The notes under the pieces were generated by a model that was not told where the DNA came from, made no database searches, and worked only from the letters and a program-made list of their open reading frames with translations. From contig CM067081.1 in NCBI GenBank assembly GCA_034008185.1, forward strand, positions 149,574,258 to 149,638,257: a stretch of DNA of 64,000 bases, in the 5' to 3' direction. The first letter of the stretch is position 1; each line of letters begins with the position of its first letter. Positions 23,001 through 37,745 of this stretch are shown piece by piece. The position numbers and the translations under genes are program-made. This stretch comes from Gorsachius magnificus (lineage: Eukaryota > Chordata > Aves > Pelecaniformes > Ardeidae).

Positions 23001-25849
23001 TACCTGTTTTGCTGAAATTCTATCCAAGATTTTATGTAATTGTCATCAAAACTGAACCATCTTACTTCTTGGGGAGAAAAGGAAAGATTTAATCAGCTTT
23101 AGTTATGACTTTAATTGAGGAATAAACCAACATGACATGATAAATTAAACACTGACTTCCAAGCACAGCCTCAAAGATTAAAAAAAAAAAAAAGGTAGCA
23201 TGACACATCCTTTTACTTCAACTAATACGAGGCACAAAGGAAAAAACAGAGATGTTGATCAGCATCCAAAGAACATGAGGTTCTCAAATATGGATATTTA
23301 TGATTCTTTTAAAAGGTCTCTGACATAGCACAAATCTCTAATTTACAATCTTCAAAGAAAATTTGAATATGACAAGCAAAACAGAGTCAAATTAAACCTA
23401 AAAATTATCTTTTTTTCTCAATAATGGAGTCTGCAGATATGCATAGTATTTAAAAAAAAAACTTGTACAATTAAAATCTGTCTTTGGAATGAGGACCCAT
23501 ATGCAGACATGCAAGCACTAAACCTCTACCATATTCAGCTCAAACTAAAGGGAGGAACACTGCACACACACACAACCCAAATAAAAAGTGACAAATGGCT
23601 CCTGAGGCAAGAGAACTAACAAAATCAGGGTACCAACAGATTTACACTAGATGTCTCTGCCTCCTCCACTTCCATGAGAAGGAGCTCAACTCACCCCATG
23701 TTTCCTATTGTACTTCCATTAGGTCTTCCACATTTCCCCAGATACCTGCAATACCAGCTACCCACAGAAGACCTTATGTTTCTCCCCATATGTATTATTC
23801 CTCCATACTATTCTCAATGTTCCTTTACCCCATCTCATAGCAGCAATATTCCTTATTTGCTCCAAACCTCATTGACCTTTCTTGCTTGGGTAAGGCATAG
23901 CTTGAGCATGTCTGGAGCCACACATGTTCCTTGCTGACATACTGTTCGTGTGCTGGTTGCTTGGCTTATATGCTTGTGCTGACTGCCCAGTTGGCTGTTG
24001 CCAAACGCGAGGGGTAATGGTTGAGTTTTCTCTGCCATTCTCTCAGTGGGACCATTAACAGGGTTTCCTCTCCTTTAATCAGCTACCCTTTTTGATAATT
24101 GTTTTAGGAACTTAACACCTTTGAAATCTCTGTCTACATGCTGATTTTGATTAAAATTTGCCAACAAGCTCAAAACTTCCTAGCAGAAGACTGACAGAAA
24201 GTGCTAGCACTTACGCTTTTTTCCTGAAGAACTTATGCAAAAAAAACAGTTCAAAGAGCTGTCATTCATGTTGTTATTCTTTCTTTCACCACAAAACTCA
24301 TCTCAGATTCAGTATAACTTTTCTTGTTATATTACACTTTTTCTTGACCAAATCAGCTAGAGCTTCATACAGAGTTACAAGAAAATGAAAGGTGTTTTCC
24401 AGAAGGTCATACAATATGTCACTCACACAAGTGGGATTATAGTTTCTATTTCCCCTTTCAGTCTATCTCCCCCTTTTCTCCTCCTTCCCTCCTATAACAA
24501 AAAATCTATTTGCTTTTTTTTTCAACACTGGAAAACACAAAGTGTGGCCCTGCCTTGGTCCTCCTAAGAGGATGTGAATTTCACCTTCTTTACAGAACAA
24601 AGATAACTAAGAATGTGTAGGGAAAATCAGGACAAACTTGCCTGAAGGATATTTCATTCTAGTTATTAAGGCAGTTCATAAAGGGGTGTTGGGAAGGAAG
24701 TGATTAAATTACTGAAATACTGCTGCAACTTCTTTGACGGGATTTTTCCATCCTAAGTGTAATTAAGCATTTTGTTTCTATTAATTGATACCTTTAAGCA
24801 CTTTAATAGAAAATTCAGTAAAAAATTAATAAATATATAATGAAAAATATTTTTATTTTTCTATGAAAACTCTCTACAATGTGTTAAAATTAAATACTGC
24901 GCTCCCTCTTCCAAATACCTGACTCCGGTTTCAATAGATTTAACACGCAGCACTGTCCCTTTTGATTGAGTTTATTGCACCTCAGTCTTGTATGAAGCCA
25001 CACAAGGTGGTCATAATATCTCGTGCCCTTCCTTGCAAAACAGTCCACAACCTCGTTCTTAAATCTCTGTTATGTACATATCAAATGCAAAAGAGATGAA
25101 CAGCAACAGATGAAAATACTTTCCAAATTTCATTATATTGGAGATTTATTTTGTGTGGCAAATGCCTCATTTTAAATAGCTACATGATTTCTGAAAAATG
25201 TGTTATTTTAACAGCACTTGTCACAGTAGTACATGCTTTCCTTTCTATTATTTCAGGTACATAACTGTTTTCTGGCTAGTTCTGCTCTCTGTCCTTGTTG
25301 ATTCTCCAGCTGTAGCACCGATATGAGGTCTATGATGACTAGTACTGAAACCAAGGACTTGCAAACTGTAACTCATAGGCCACTAATGGTCCCGACAGAC
25401 TATATGCAGAGCAGTTTCTGACTCGAGTGAAATATTCTTTCTAGTAGGGGCAATACTTCATCTGTAAAGAATGACAGAAATTTTATAAAATGCCTTTCCT
25501 GCCACATATGATTTTTAAGATTTGGAAAATTGTTTGCCCTATAAACACAAAGTACTTCAGATATTTTCTCATTTAAAAAGAAACAGAGTGCTATACTGTA
25601 AGATCCACCTAGGTACTGGGCAGAGAATGCCTCTAACATGTAGAAAGCAAGAACTAAATCCACTACCCACAGCCAGGAGAATAAAGGTTTTAATCCTAGA
25701 TAGTCTAAACTCAACTGAGGACTTAGCCACAACTGTTCCTTTCTAGTGTCTCCTGTTGTAGTAGTCCTATTTTGTATGAATAAGTAATAACAGGGACAGA
25801 AAAATACAGTCCTCAGTGTTTAAGAGTGTCTTGTGGGATTAGGATAACC

Positions 25850-26010
25850 AAGTTTCACCTGGTCACTGCAACAGAGCTGCACTTTTCCAGCAGTTGATCC
25901 ATTCCAGCTGAAGGCCAGTCCCAGATTACCAGTGGGAAACAGCAGAGAACTTGAACCCATGTTTCCTGTGTCCCAAATCAGCATTTCATCCACCAGAACA
26001 CTGGCTATGC
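25850..26010 (-). repeat. tRNA-derived SINE remnant
   Basis: On the minus strand, ATAGCCAGTGTTCTGGTGG (26008-25990) resembles a tRNA A-box region and GGGTTCAAGTTC (25957-25946) a B-box, spaced as in a tRNA head. The plus strand reads TTGAACCCATGTTTCCTGTG, the familiar reverse-complement phrase of MIR or sauropsid tRNA-SINEs (TGAACCCAGGTCTCC). The family name and the 3' end (left side) are uncertain. Confidence 0.5.
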
Positions 26011-29000
26011 TAGAAGCACTTTCAGCCAGGAATCCCATCCAAGATTTCAGAACCCCTACTGGTTTAAGTTTCATCAAAAGTGCTAGGTTCCTACAAAAGC
26101 TTTCTTTCCAGTGAACTCATATTTTCAGATGGAAACACTTAGCTGGAAAAAAGTCCTGACCAGCCCTATTCACTGTTGTTATGCAATTGTTTTTAAGGGA
26201 TTTGCTGACCCTTGCGAAAAAAAGAGTCGAAAAAGCAAGCACTTTGCTAAGTTTAGATTTCCTTTGGTGCTCCTTTAACACTGGCCATATTTATTGACAA
26301 AATGAGAGGACCAGGAAAGCCTAATAAAGTTTCAAAGTGACCTTGAGATATTAGCACCTCAAGGATGCCATCAGTGCTCACAAGGAATGGGATACTGGAG
26401 AACATATTTGACCTGTTTTTGTGGAAACCTATAGATCTACAACATCCATTAGATGAGCTCACTTCATTTGTGACCAATATGCAATTTATTCCAACCCCTG
26501 AGAAACCAGCAAAGCCTCCTTCAAGTCACAGTTGCAGATGCAATGGATTTTGGACTCTATTAGGGTATGAAAACAAAGCAGTTGTGCTGTCCACAATATT
26601 TGAATGGGACACTCCAAGTGTATGATGTTATACTATTAGTCTTTCTGCTGCTCTAAAGAGAGACTTGGACATCAATTTAACTAGGATGGACTATGAAAAT
26701 CATGTGAATTTGTCACCACTTTTATGTACCAGCAGAACATTCCTCATAGACCTGAGCTCCTTCCACTTCCCTCACCCTCTGCTCAGCTTGGGCTCCACCA
26801 TTCCCCTAGTACTGCGGCTTGTAGCAAGGATCTTGTACTACAGCATAACTTGAAACATTCATCTGGGGAAAATTCTGTTCCTGAGTTTGTCTGAGGTTAT
26901 ACTGGCTATTTAAGAGAGATGGGGGGAAGCACACAGCAGAACCTCTACTGGATCTTTGCAGAAAGCCTCATCCATGATTCAGCACACGGCTTTCTCTTAC
27001 TGAAGCCAGTATCAATAAATCAATAACCGAATAACTGATCTGACAAACTTTTAGAGGGTGCCGTGCTGCTGTTAACATAGGCATCATTTTATAGCTGACA
27101 CTCTCTCTAGTATTTACATTCACCACAGATCCCACAGTTGTACGTAGAAGACATTGCTATTCATGCCTGTGAATTACTGCCTTCTCTGCTTCAAAGTGGT
27201 GGTTGTTTGGGTGTTAGTGAGGAATGAAAAAACCATCTATTTTTTGTATCATATACAAATTTTAAATGAGGCTTAATAGTGTGATAAACTATTTTCCCAG
27301 AAATGTTATAAAGCATTAAATTACCTTTTAAACAAAGTGCTTTTCTCCTGGTACTTTATTTCCTGAGAACTTGTAGGCAGCAACTATACCTCCTTCTCCA
27401 GCTTTGTTTTGTTAAGCAGGACTAGTAAAACTACTGCAATCGACTTGACAGATAACGGTTTCCATTCTCTTACTCCTGTGACACCTTTCCCCACTTTCCA
27501 TTTCACTCACATCTAACATTAAAGATCACTGTCTGTGGGGTATGATAGAGTTAATGCCTCTTTCAATTAGACCTCTGTTGACACAAGTAACACATTAACC
27601 TCCTTCTCAGCTAAGTTACACTGGAAATTCATACACATTCTCTGGTCAAACTGTAACTATCTTAGCTTTTTCCAAAAAATGCTCTTCCAGATGATACCAG
27701 ATACTTCTTGTTAGTCCTTAAGGCATGAGCTTATATTTTGTGCTATGAGACTACATCTGATTTTTACTTCTTTAAGTGTAATCATCAAGTGGTTCTCATA
27801 TATCAAATCTTCTTTGGTAGTGGTAATGCCTCATAACTTTAGTGACCAGTAACTTTCCCCAGGACATTATTATTTTTTTTATTCAAAGTCAGTAATGATA
27901 GCGAAAATATTTAACAAAACATGCTAGTTTTCAGACAATTTCCATCATGGGAAAAAAAAACAAAACCAAAGAAAACCCAAAAACCAAAACCCCTTCTCTG
28001 GTTGCATGCTAATTTGGAGAACAAAGTGAAATCATTCATTTCATAGTTTAATCAAATTTTGTTGTAGAAGTCTAGGGTTCTGACTAGCTCTGTGTACCTA
28101 TGTTGATATCTGTATCTGTACATACATCTAGTAAGAAATGTTTGCTCATCCTGAAAATAAAAGCTTGTTGCTTTACCCCCTAGTGTGGCTACAGCATGCC
28201 TTTAGTTTCTGTCTGCATGACATGAGCTTGCTAAACCTGTCACATAGCTCCTAGGCACAGTCCTGCAGCCGGTTACTAACGCCTGCCTCACATGTGCTTG
28301 ATGCAAACCATTATATACAAGCCAGGGTATGTTATGCACTATCAAATACAAAGGAAACATTATCCCTGCTTGTCTCTAAACAAAAGTATGTTTAAGTATA
28401 AAATCATAACAGACCTGCAGATTCCACATAAAGCCAAGAGGTATTTCCAGCAAAGAACACCTGATTTGAAAGACACATTACATAAAAAGAGCTGTGGGTA
28501 TAATGAGCAATTTCCAGGGTGAAACAGGTGTCTAAGGCCGGTAGAGCTCTACAAACCAATTATGTTTGTGTCTGACAGGAAGAAGGATTAATTGATATAT
28601 CCATCTTGGAAGTGCTTTCCTGTTTTGTGGGTGTTTTAGCATGGAAACAGGACTGCTCCCTAACTAACTGTCAGACCCCAAAGGAAGATAAAATTTAGAT
28701 TCCCAGATCAGATTTTTGAGATCTCTGCCTGTTTTCTTCATTGCCTACTCCAAAAAAGAATTCACAAAAGACAAAAACACTAAGTTTTTGTTGAATCTCT
28801 TACATGGATCCAAATATACTGGCCACAGACTCCTGCTAAATCTTTGATTAATGGTGTACTGGCAACCACAAACATGCTAAAACATTCTAATTATCCTTGC
28901 TATTTCATCAGATCTAGATGAGACATACATGCTCTCTGCATTTCCAGGGAACATCTAAAACAGCCTTGAATGAGAATTAAGCAACTGACAGAGATCATGG

Positions 29001-30339
29001 GAGATACGGGAATATTCAAGCTGTGAATGTATTTGTGCTGAAGATTATGAGGCAGTTTCTAACTGTGAAATGGCTTTCCTCACATGACTAGAATGCCTTC
29101 CACTCAGATACTGTTTCACACTATTTGTTCCATCTTTGTTCCTAAAGCAATGATACTTAGCATCATAATATTCTTTCCAAGATCATTCAAGTGACAAACA
29201 ATTAACATCAATTCCATTTTGAGAAAAAAAAAAGGAAAACTATTGTTACCCAGAAGGTTTACAGAAAGGAGGAATCTAGCATATTCTGGACATGAACACC
29301 ATTCAAGAACAATGATGGCTATGAACTGAAATAAACTTAACGAGAAGTGAATGCTTAGTTCCCTAAAGGAAGGGCAAAGTGACCATGCACATCTTTGCAA
29401 AATTAAGTCAGATTAAGCAGCAGTACAGGTGAACCAAGGTCACATTGAGGGGCCAGTGCAGAAGATGCCTATATAGGAAAGAAAGCTGTTTGGTGAGAAG
29501 AGTCTCACTCAAGGAAGTGAAAACGCAGAAGAAATATCTATATACATGTAAATATATTTACCCCACAGAAAATGGCAAACACCATGACATTGTTAGAAGC
29601 CATCCAAAACACAATGAAAAGAAACGTTTTTAGAATTTCTTACCTATATGTGATTGCAATTGAAAATGGCACAGTCCTCTAAAACCTTTGGTATAAAAAA
29701 CATTAAATAGGAATAATCTGAAATAAAAAAAATTAAAATTTGATTTCTAGTCCTTCACTGCCTACATAAGGAAGTTAAACATACAGATATTTAATTCCTG
29801 GCACATTGGAAAGATATTTAGATAATGATTTCCTCTATATATAGGCTTTTCTGCTGCAGAGAACAGTATGATTTTCACAGGTATACATTAGCATATAAAT
29901 ATTAAATCTAAGTGGTTTGGATTTTATTCATTTTTTAGTGCAATTTTGGGATTGCATGGCCTTATATGTTCATAAAAAACTCACGTTAATGAAAAGGAAC
30001 CAAAATTCTCTTTAAGAAATAATACCTTGCCCCAAAGAAATATACAGATATTGAAGACAGAGTGAAAGAAAAAGCTGTCTAGTTCTTAAGAGTTCAGACA
30101 CTCATTTGCTCTCTTTCCTGATGTTATTTGCCTAAAAATTATTTATAATGGAAGTATTTCCTCTACTTTTGTAATGACAGTTTGCCAGAAAAAAAATGGG
30201 ATGGAATAAAAAGACTTAGTGTTGGAATGTTCTGAATTATTAGAATAAATTTTTCAAACTACATACATATCCTTTCTGTTATAGCAAGATGTATCTCAGA
30301 CCAGACTTTACATATATAGAAAACCTTGCCACAGCATTT
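26011..30339. other. Intronic segment, nothing recognised
   Basis: AT-rich, with an A/C-rich low-complexity stretch near 27950-27995 and chance-length frames. No exon, RNA gene or repeat family was recognised. Confidence 0.6.
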
Positions 30340-30562
30340 CCAATAAGATGTTAGGAAAAACAGTTCATCACATATGAGGCCAAACTGACGGGCTGTGGAA
30401 TCTCCATCCTTGAAGATGATCAAAACTCACCTGGACATGGCACGGAGCAATCTGATCTAACTGTAAAGTTCAATCTAACCTCGAAGTTGGCTCTGCTTTG
30501 AGCAGAGGCTTAGACCAGGTGACCCTAAGAAGTCCCTACTAATCTAATTTATTCTGACTATT
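30340..30562 (+). repeat. CR1 LINE 3' end fragment (old)
   Basis: GGGCTGTGGAATCTCCATCC, then CACCTGGACATGGCACGGAGCAA, matches the CR1 3' region. It continues with GAGCAGAGGCTTAGACCAGGTGACC and AAGTCCCTACTAATCTAATT, a decayed form of the GGACTAGATGATCTCCAGAGGTCCCTTCCAACC ending. Antisense to CACNA1C. Confidence 0.85.
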
Positions 30563-33500
30563 TTCAAGGTCAAGATTTCCAGGTTAAGGACAGAAGAATC
30601 TTACAACTCTCAAGGAGCACAGGCTGCAGTTGCCATCCTGCTACACCAATTCTTCACCGAGTTCCACCCACTGTTCATTTGCAAGGCCTGTTTTCAAATC
30701 ATATCTTACATTGCATGACCACCTCTCCCTGGCTAGTCAGCATCCAGGCTCATGTATATTTCCAGCCCCTCTAACTTTTTCTATGAGCATCCATCATCTC
30801 ACACACCTTAGAGTCCTGAAGGAGGAAGGACCCTGATGGAATTTTGCCTGAGCTTCAGTGCTTCTGTCCAATTCTGGTGCAGATGCAATTGGCTGAATGG
30901 GGAGCAGAACAGATGTCTCCATGTTGTGGTTCAGATGGATGATATGTAGGTGCAGAAGTCAGAAGATCATGAGTTTGAGACTAGCTGAGGAAGTGACAAG
31001 CAAGTATGCAAGATAAGAGACAACTCTGTCAAGAGGTAGGAATGATACATATTCATAGGATTTATGCCAATGCTCTCTTCAGCTTTGCTAGAATTTTTAT
31101 TTTCTTTTTAGTGTTGAAGGTGTCCTTATATGTAATAAGACAGTTTATTCTTGACTTTGAAAATGACCAATGAACATGATGTGACAGTTACCTTCCTACC
31201 GATAATATATTTTATCATCAATGTTCTAGAAACTCCATTAGTTTCCAAAGATTAACCTCATTAGGAAGCAGCTTTAATTTCTAAAGAGAATTATCTGCCA
31301 ATATGTTAAATGGGGGTGGGAAGGGAGAATAGACCTCATCCTACACACTGTCATCGTCATAATAATGCACTTAATATTAACTATCGCTCCAGGGAATGTA
31401 AACAAACTTTAGAATAAAGTAAATAGTTTTGTTTTGTTTTTTTTTTCCCCTTTTAAAACAGCGAGTGGGCATACAACTGCTAACCTGCCTCCAGTGTGAG
31501 AACCACCATAAGATTACTTCTGTTCCACCGATGCTTCTATACAGTTGGTGTGCAATTCATGTCCAGTTCTGTGCACCTCCTAGGCTTCATTCTTCTACAC
31601 TGCAGGAGATTCCCATAGTTTTTAACTCATAACCGGATTATGGGCTATCGCATAACCCAGTAGATTTGACTGAGTTAGACTGCTGTGGTTTACACCAGTA
31701 GGACATCATGATCAGTAGTGCTGAGAAAATAGCCTTCCAAAATCCAACCTTTAAGTATTTGCTGTGGAGGGAGCACCTTTGGGCCATTCTTTTTTTTTTT
31801 CTGCTTGTTCTGACTTTTACCTGGCTGCCCCAATTAGACTAAATATGTTTGTAGCATAAATACTGAAATATCCTAATCAGAGTACCATTCCTAGCATCAT
31901 CTGTCATGCCACTCCAAAGTCTTACTCGCTAATTATCTTGAACAGCATATGGAAATAAAGCAGCATAAGGCAAAACAAAAAGTACCATGATTTTATCCAG
32001 CTCCTTCCTAATGAATTAGTCTTCAGATATCTCCGATGATTTTATTCTTTTAATCTACCATAAGTAAAAAGATTATACAAACGTAACCAGCATGGGCTTT
32101 GCTGCCACAGCTTCCTAACCACAGCATGTGGATGCTTATTAATTAGTGTTTCAAGGAAACCAAACAAAATTCTCATTTTAAGAGTCAATATTATGTTTTT
32201 CTGTGGAACCTACTGTTTACGAAGTTATTATGGTGTTCTAAAAGAATGCAGAAATTGGCTGATTCAGGTCCATGTGCATGCAAGCGCACAAAAAGAGACA
32301 GCATTTTCCTTGGCACTGTTGAAGCGTCAGCTCTGGCTTTATTTTATTATCACTGAGGAATATGCTTCTCTGACTTCATCTGACCTTTAAAAGAATTGTC
32401 TGCTATTGCTAATAGCATACTACTCTGAAGCACAGTAAAAAAAGAGACTGACTGCTGGATATGCATAGTACACTCAAGCAAGCAAAGCCTTTTTAACTTC
32501 GAACAGTAACAGTCAAACCACTGGAGGCTTGAGGTTCTGTTAAGTACACCACACGGTTGATTACCCAAACCTTTACCAAACCTCTTTGGTCTTTTAACAA
32601 AGAAGCAAGTCTTTCAAGACCAGATGTGGGAATTTATTTTCTTGCTTTGTTGTGTTTGGTTGGTTTGATTTGATTTTTCCGTGTGGTCCCTTCCAAGTCT
32701 GGTCTGGCTGGAATAGGTACCCTTCCATGATGCAGATTTTGCACAAAAGGCCATAATTAGAACAAGGAAGTGCAGAGTCCATGAAAATGAACAAACGTGT
32801 ATTAACTTTAAGAGCTTAACAAAATTGAAAGATCAGAGTCCTGAATGAGTGATTCCAATTAAGAATCTGTGAGAGATTTGACAGTTACTTCAAAACTAAT
32901 CTGATCTAGGTTTAGTTCAAGGACTTGGTAAAAAACAGAGTCAGTTCTAATTTTAGCCGGACTGATTCACCTATTTGTAATGACTGTCCTACGTGCTCCA
33001 ATAACATAGTCCTGTGGATCTTATACCCACACTGTTACACAGATGTCAGATTTTTAAAGACCCTGAAGAGTTTTTTTCGCTGACAAACTGGCAGCTTGAC
33101 CAAGCAGATCTTACTAGCTCCCATTAAGGGCAACATATTGTGGAGATTCCCTAGGGCAAACAATAGGACAGCAGGCAAGACAGTATGTCTCATAAGGAGA
33201 ACTTAAAATAGCAGCCAACTCAGAATGACGCTTAGCATATACAACAGGTTTACTGTATTAAAGGTAAAGAAAACACCAATGAGAGTTAAAACAAAGTAAA
33301 GAATTACAGAATACATTTTTGGTGAACATGCAGAAATAGAATTACTACTGATACTATTGTCCACACTACTGAAAAGGCAGCAGCATAAGAATAATCAAAA
33401 CATCATCTGTTAGAACAGAAGAAAGTCAGAACTGTAGAGTCCAATGCCTTCTTTACATTCTTCCACTTCATTTAGTTTGGACAAAAATTAGACTTTTACA

Positions 33501-36186
33501 GAATTAGAAATCAAGAGGGTTTACCCGAAGAACATCTGCAGCAACACTCACCAACCCCCAACCCAAATTCCTAGCCAATGCTTTTTAACATTAATAGCAA
33601 GAAACTCCTTTGCAAGGCATTGGGGACAATCCTGCATGAACACATTCACTCAACCAATTATGGTCAAATATTAGTGGTGACTTTTCTGATGTGGGCACCA
33701 CTGATGATTTATAGAGAGACTATTACTGTAGCAGCGAAACATTTACTAGAAACTGGACTGAGGCCACCAATTCATTTCACACAAGCTATTGAAGCAGTAA
33801 AATGTTCTCTTGTCTCATTACTAATTTGAGCCAGTTATTCTGTTCCTTTAAATCAGTGTTTCTCATTAGCCTGTTTTGGGTTCAAAAAGGCTGCTTACAA
33901 TCTTTGTGACTATTTATAATGCTTTTAAGCACTTAGTTTAGTGTAGCTCATTAAATAAGGGTTAAAGTAATTGAAACATCCCAGTGAAACATACACAGGC
34001 CTTTTCTTAAAATTTTTCTGTTGCTATACACTTGAGGCATTTCAAAACAACAAAGGCAGTTTAATAATGCAAACGGTATTGCTGTTATTACTGGCTTTCA
34101 TCATTCTTTCTGACCATTTATATGAGGAACTGCAAAGAGAAGCCAGCTACAAGTAGTTTGGTACATAGATGCACATCCTTTGTCCACAGAGGGTCATAAT
34201 CAAACAGCAGCAACAGACCATACATATAAAATGCAGTGCAGCCACCTGTTATCTTTAACACTGAGGCACCATGTAGTGCTCCATCTAGACCCAAACAACT
34301 GAATCTAAGCATGAAATAGGTCCCTAGATTCCTAATGCAAAAATTTGAAATTAAGTGCAACAAATTCTTCTTACAGGTGAGGGTGTTCTGGAGACTATAA
34401 GAAAAAACAAAGGGACCTTACCTGCTGTATAACCAGTAGCTCTGCAGCTGATTACAGCATTCATCTTGGGTTTGAGAAATCCCAATACAGACCTTTACTC
34501 TGCTTATTTAAGGATGTGAATCTTAATTTTTTAAAGGAATGTCTTAGCAACTAGATTACAGAATTATTCTCTCACAAGGTTTCCTGGTGGAGAGATCTCA
34601 TTATATATAAATTATTGACTCATTGCAGACTTGAACCTCTTTTGCACATCTCTAGTGGTTGTCCTAACTGTGGACATGGATTCAGTCCCCCTCACTTTTT
34701 CCACACTGTATTTAAGTATGTTCATCAAGAACACCTTCGACAGGTAAAAAGCCAAGAATGATTCTGTAACCTGGTAGTTGGGGTATTTTACTAGGTAGGA
34801 GCCACCACTTAAGTTGCTGAGCTGTTTGAAAACTTGAATCTGAATCACCCCCATCAAGCGAGCACCCTGGACACTGAGCTCTCAGTGACTGTTTCAGGTT
34901 GTGCGTTTTCTCATCATAATTATAAATTCCACCCTAAACCTGAAAAGCCTTTCCTACAGAAACTGGTAATGTACATTTCTATAAAAAAGTGCCTATTGTG
35001 ACACATACACTAATCAGAAAATTCCAGTCTGACATATCTGCAACTTGTATGTTGGAAACTCATGTTTCTCCAGGCTGGACCTCAGTTAGAGGACACAATT
35101 GCTGGTTGGTCTCTGTCTTAAAAATGAGGCTTCTATCAAAAAATTCTCACCTGCTGCCTTGGTTCCTTCATCTCTGTATAAACAGGCTACTGGCACATAT
35201 GAAAAATATGATGGCAAATATGACGGTGCCATCTTGGGCTAATTCAACCACCTTCCTTCCACTCCTCATTTTAACAAGCACACTCTGATGATCACGTTCC
35301 TAAACTCCTTCATCCTCATGCACTGAGGAATACACAGCCTATGGAACTGCCACAAAGAATAATCTCCTTTCTTCCCTACAGCCAAAACCGGGACAGCAGG
35401 CCATTCCAAAACTAAAGTTTGCAAGCAAATCAAGGAATACCATTACCTATGTTATATAATTTGCAATATATATTACTGTTTTTTAACATTTGAAGGTGCT
35501 TCTGAAGTGGAACTGGTACTTGAAAGGAAATAAACACAGAAAATGTTTTGACCTTTTACTGCCATATTCATACACTTAATATTTTAAAATTTTACCTGGG
35601 ATGTGACTGAGCAGCAGCAAGTCCCAAATGAATTACAAATACATACTGGCAGTACAGTGCTTGTGCATAGGAGACAGAACAAGCATTGGCTCAGTAACGG
35701 ATAACATACATGTATTTCTCATTGGATAAGACAGTCAGACTTTAATCCACAACATTTAATTTCACAGCTGTAAGCATTAAATTTGCAGTTTGAATTACAA
35801 TGTTTCAGGAAGGTGAGGTAATCAGATACGAAACCCCAAACCACTAGGCAAAGTTCAGTCACCATCTGAAAGAGTATTTGCAAAAGATATTTTCTCACTC
35901 AAACAGCATACTTCATATGACTCAGGTAATACACCCTTAGTTTATGTTTGTGCTACATTAACCAGTCTCTGAGGACAGCCTCCTGAATTGTATTGTAGCT
36001 GCACGAATAGATTTTGTTCCTTGGCAAGACTGTTAAAGAAAAAAAGACTACTACATAGGTGGGAAGACTGTAGGATAGTAAAATAAGGAAAGGCCCAGGG
36101 AAGAGGAGCTTACAGATAGCTTGTTCCCCACCCTTGCCACAGTTAAGTTTGTTTTTAACATGACAGCCATATTTTCAAACAGTTCC

Positions 36187-36252
36187 AACTTAGTCCCATT
36201 GAAATCTATGGGGTTACACCAGTTTACACAGTCTGAGGATCTAGCCTGGTGC
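36187..36252 (+). repeat. Candidate ancient sauropsid interspersed repeat
   Basis: CCCATTGAAATCTATGGGG, TTACACCAGTTTACACAG and CTGAGGATCTAGCC follow a conserved phrase order (CATTGAAGTCAATGG, TTACACC, CTGAGGATCTGGCC) that I know from turtle, crocodile and bird repeats. I cannot name the family with confidence; it may be a CR1-L3-like element. Confidence 0.4.
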
Positions 36253-37679
36253 TTTTTTTTTTTGTTTGTTTTTTGTTATTGTAAACCATTTCATCTTCAC
36301 AAATAGCTCATCACCATAAAAGTCTCATATGCGCAGAAATGATCTCATCTCTCTAGATTTCCATGAACTGTAATTAAATAACTTATAGTAGGAGTCCAGA
36401 GGCTCCTGCCTGGTTTTAATTGTGTTTTCATTAAAGCAAGCATTGCTATTGTCCAAGTGAACTGCGAGTTCTGTGGCATGGCCTGAACTGCCTCCGCAGA
36501 ACTTACATGAACTACAAGCTCCAGCATACCCTAGCTGAGCTATTACACCATAAAGAAATTAAATGCTACAGCTAGTAACGTAGATGGTCAATTTTAAAGC
36601 TACTTGATTTAAAAGAAAGCAACAACCATAGTTGTTATTTCCTTTGGTGCCAAGAGAAATAATCATGCTAAGCCACTACTGAGGAAGGCAGTCTTATGCA
36701 ATAGACAAATGGCACTTCCAAATACATATACAATTCTCATGTAATGCAGGCACAATACCTTCCTAATAGAGGGGGCACAAAAAAGGACGATACTTGAAAA
36801 ACATACCTTCCAACTGAAACTTGGCAAAGAAAGCAAGTAGTTTGCACATAAGGTCTAGGCTATGCAGTTTTGGTTTAACATCTGCTGCAAGAGTAGATTT
36901 TCCCCTAAAGCCCCTACAGTTATTAATATTGAGAAAATAGGATTATTGTCTGAACAGCACGGATGAAAAACTGTTTGTATCTGCAAGCTGTCTGCTTATT
37001 TAGAAAGCATTCAAGACTGTTTCTCTTGACAAGACATTTGAAGAACAACTTTGGGAAAATGAACCTTTTGGACTATTTTTTAATTTCTCTTAGTCCCTGC
37101 AGATGACCTGTGATTTTTTTCCTAAGTGACACAGAGCACATAAATTCTTGCATCTTCCTACCACATGCACGGGAAGGATTTCCAAGAGATTAAATTCAAG
37201 GATTCCAATTCATAATATTAGAATAATAAAGAACGATTTGGAGGGCTTCCTACCATGGTAAGCTTGTCCTGAAGTAGATAAAATCAGCCATTACCATTAC
37301 GTATAGAGGTAAGTGTCTTTCAGGCTGTTTTTATTTCATACCCTGGCTACAAGAAACTGGAAAACACTTCAAAGGGAAAGTGGATGAAAATGATGATGGT
37401 TGCTAGGCACCAAGCAATGCTAAGAGGACTACAACAAGCCAAGTTTCAAGCAGATTTAGATATTGTCCTAATGAACAGAGAGTATCATTAAAAGCCAAGG
37501 GCTGGTTTAAACAATTTTGCCCAGACTATTCAAAAAGGAAAATTATTTCATCTTGGCTTACTCTTCAAAAACAGATACAATATCCATGTAGGTGAACACA
37601 CTGACAGTTACAAACACAGAACTCTTCATACTTAATTCTCACATAAGGGAAGATTACACAGCATTCAAGACTCCTACTG

Positions 37680-37745
37680 AGCACAAGCTCAGTGGTTCAC
37701 TTGCAAAGCATCTGCCGCAGGATAGGAATCCAAATCCTAACCCAC
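37680..37745 (+). repeat. Possible decayed tRNA-derived sequence
   Basis: AAGCTCAGTGGTTCAC resembles a tRNA A-box/D-arm. AAGCATCTGCCGCAGGAT resembles the D-to-anticodon stretch of tRNA-Cys. GGAATCCAAATCCTAACCC resembles a B-box and acceptor stem. An extra segment in the D-arm and poor stems make a working tRNA unlikely. It could be a SINE head or a chance match. Confidence 0.25.

Larger units (their letters stand above)
16401..25849. other. Intronic segment with two CpG/G-rich patches
   Basis: Mostly AT-rich and featureless. Exceptions are the CpG-enriched X-box patch (17145-17360), a 20-bp palindrome (19147-19166) and a G-rich patch (19937-20073). There is A/C-rich low complexity near 18090-18135 and 20220-20275. 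No coding exon was recognised. Confidence 0.6.
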
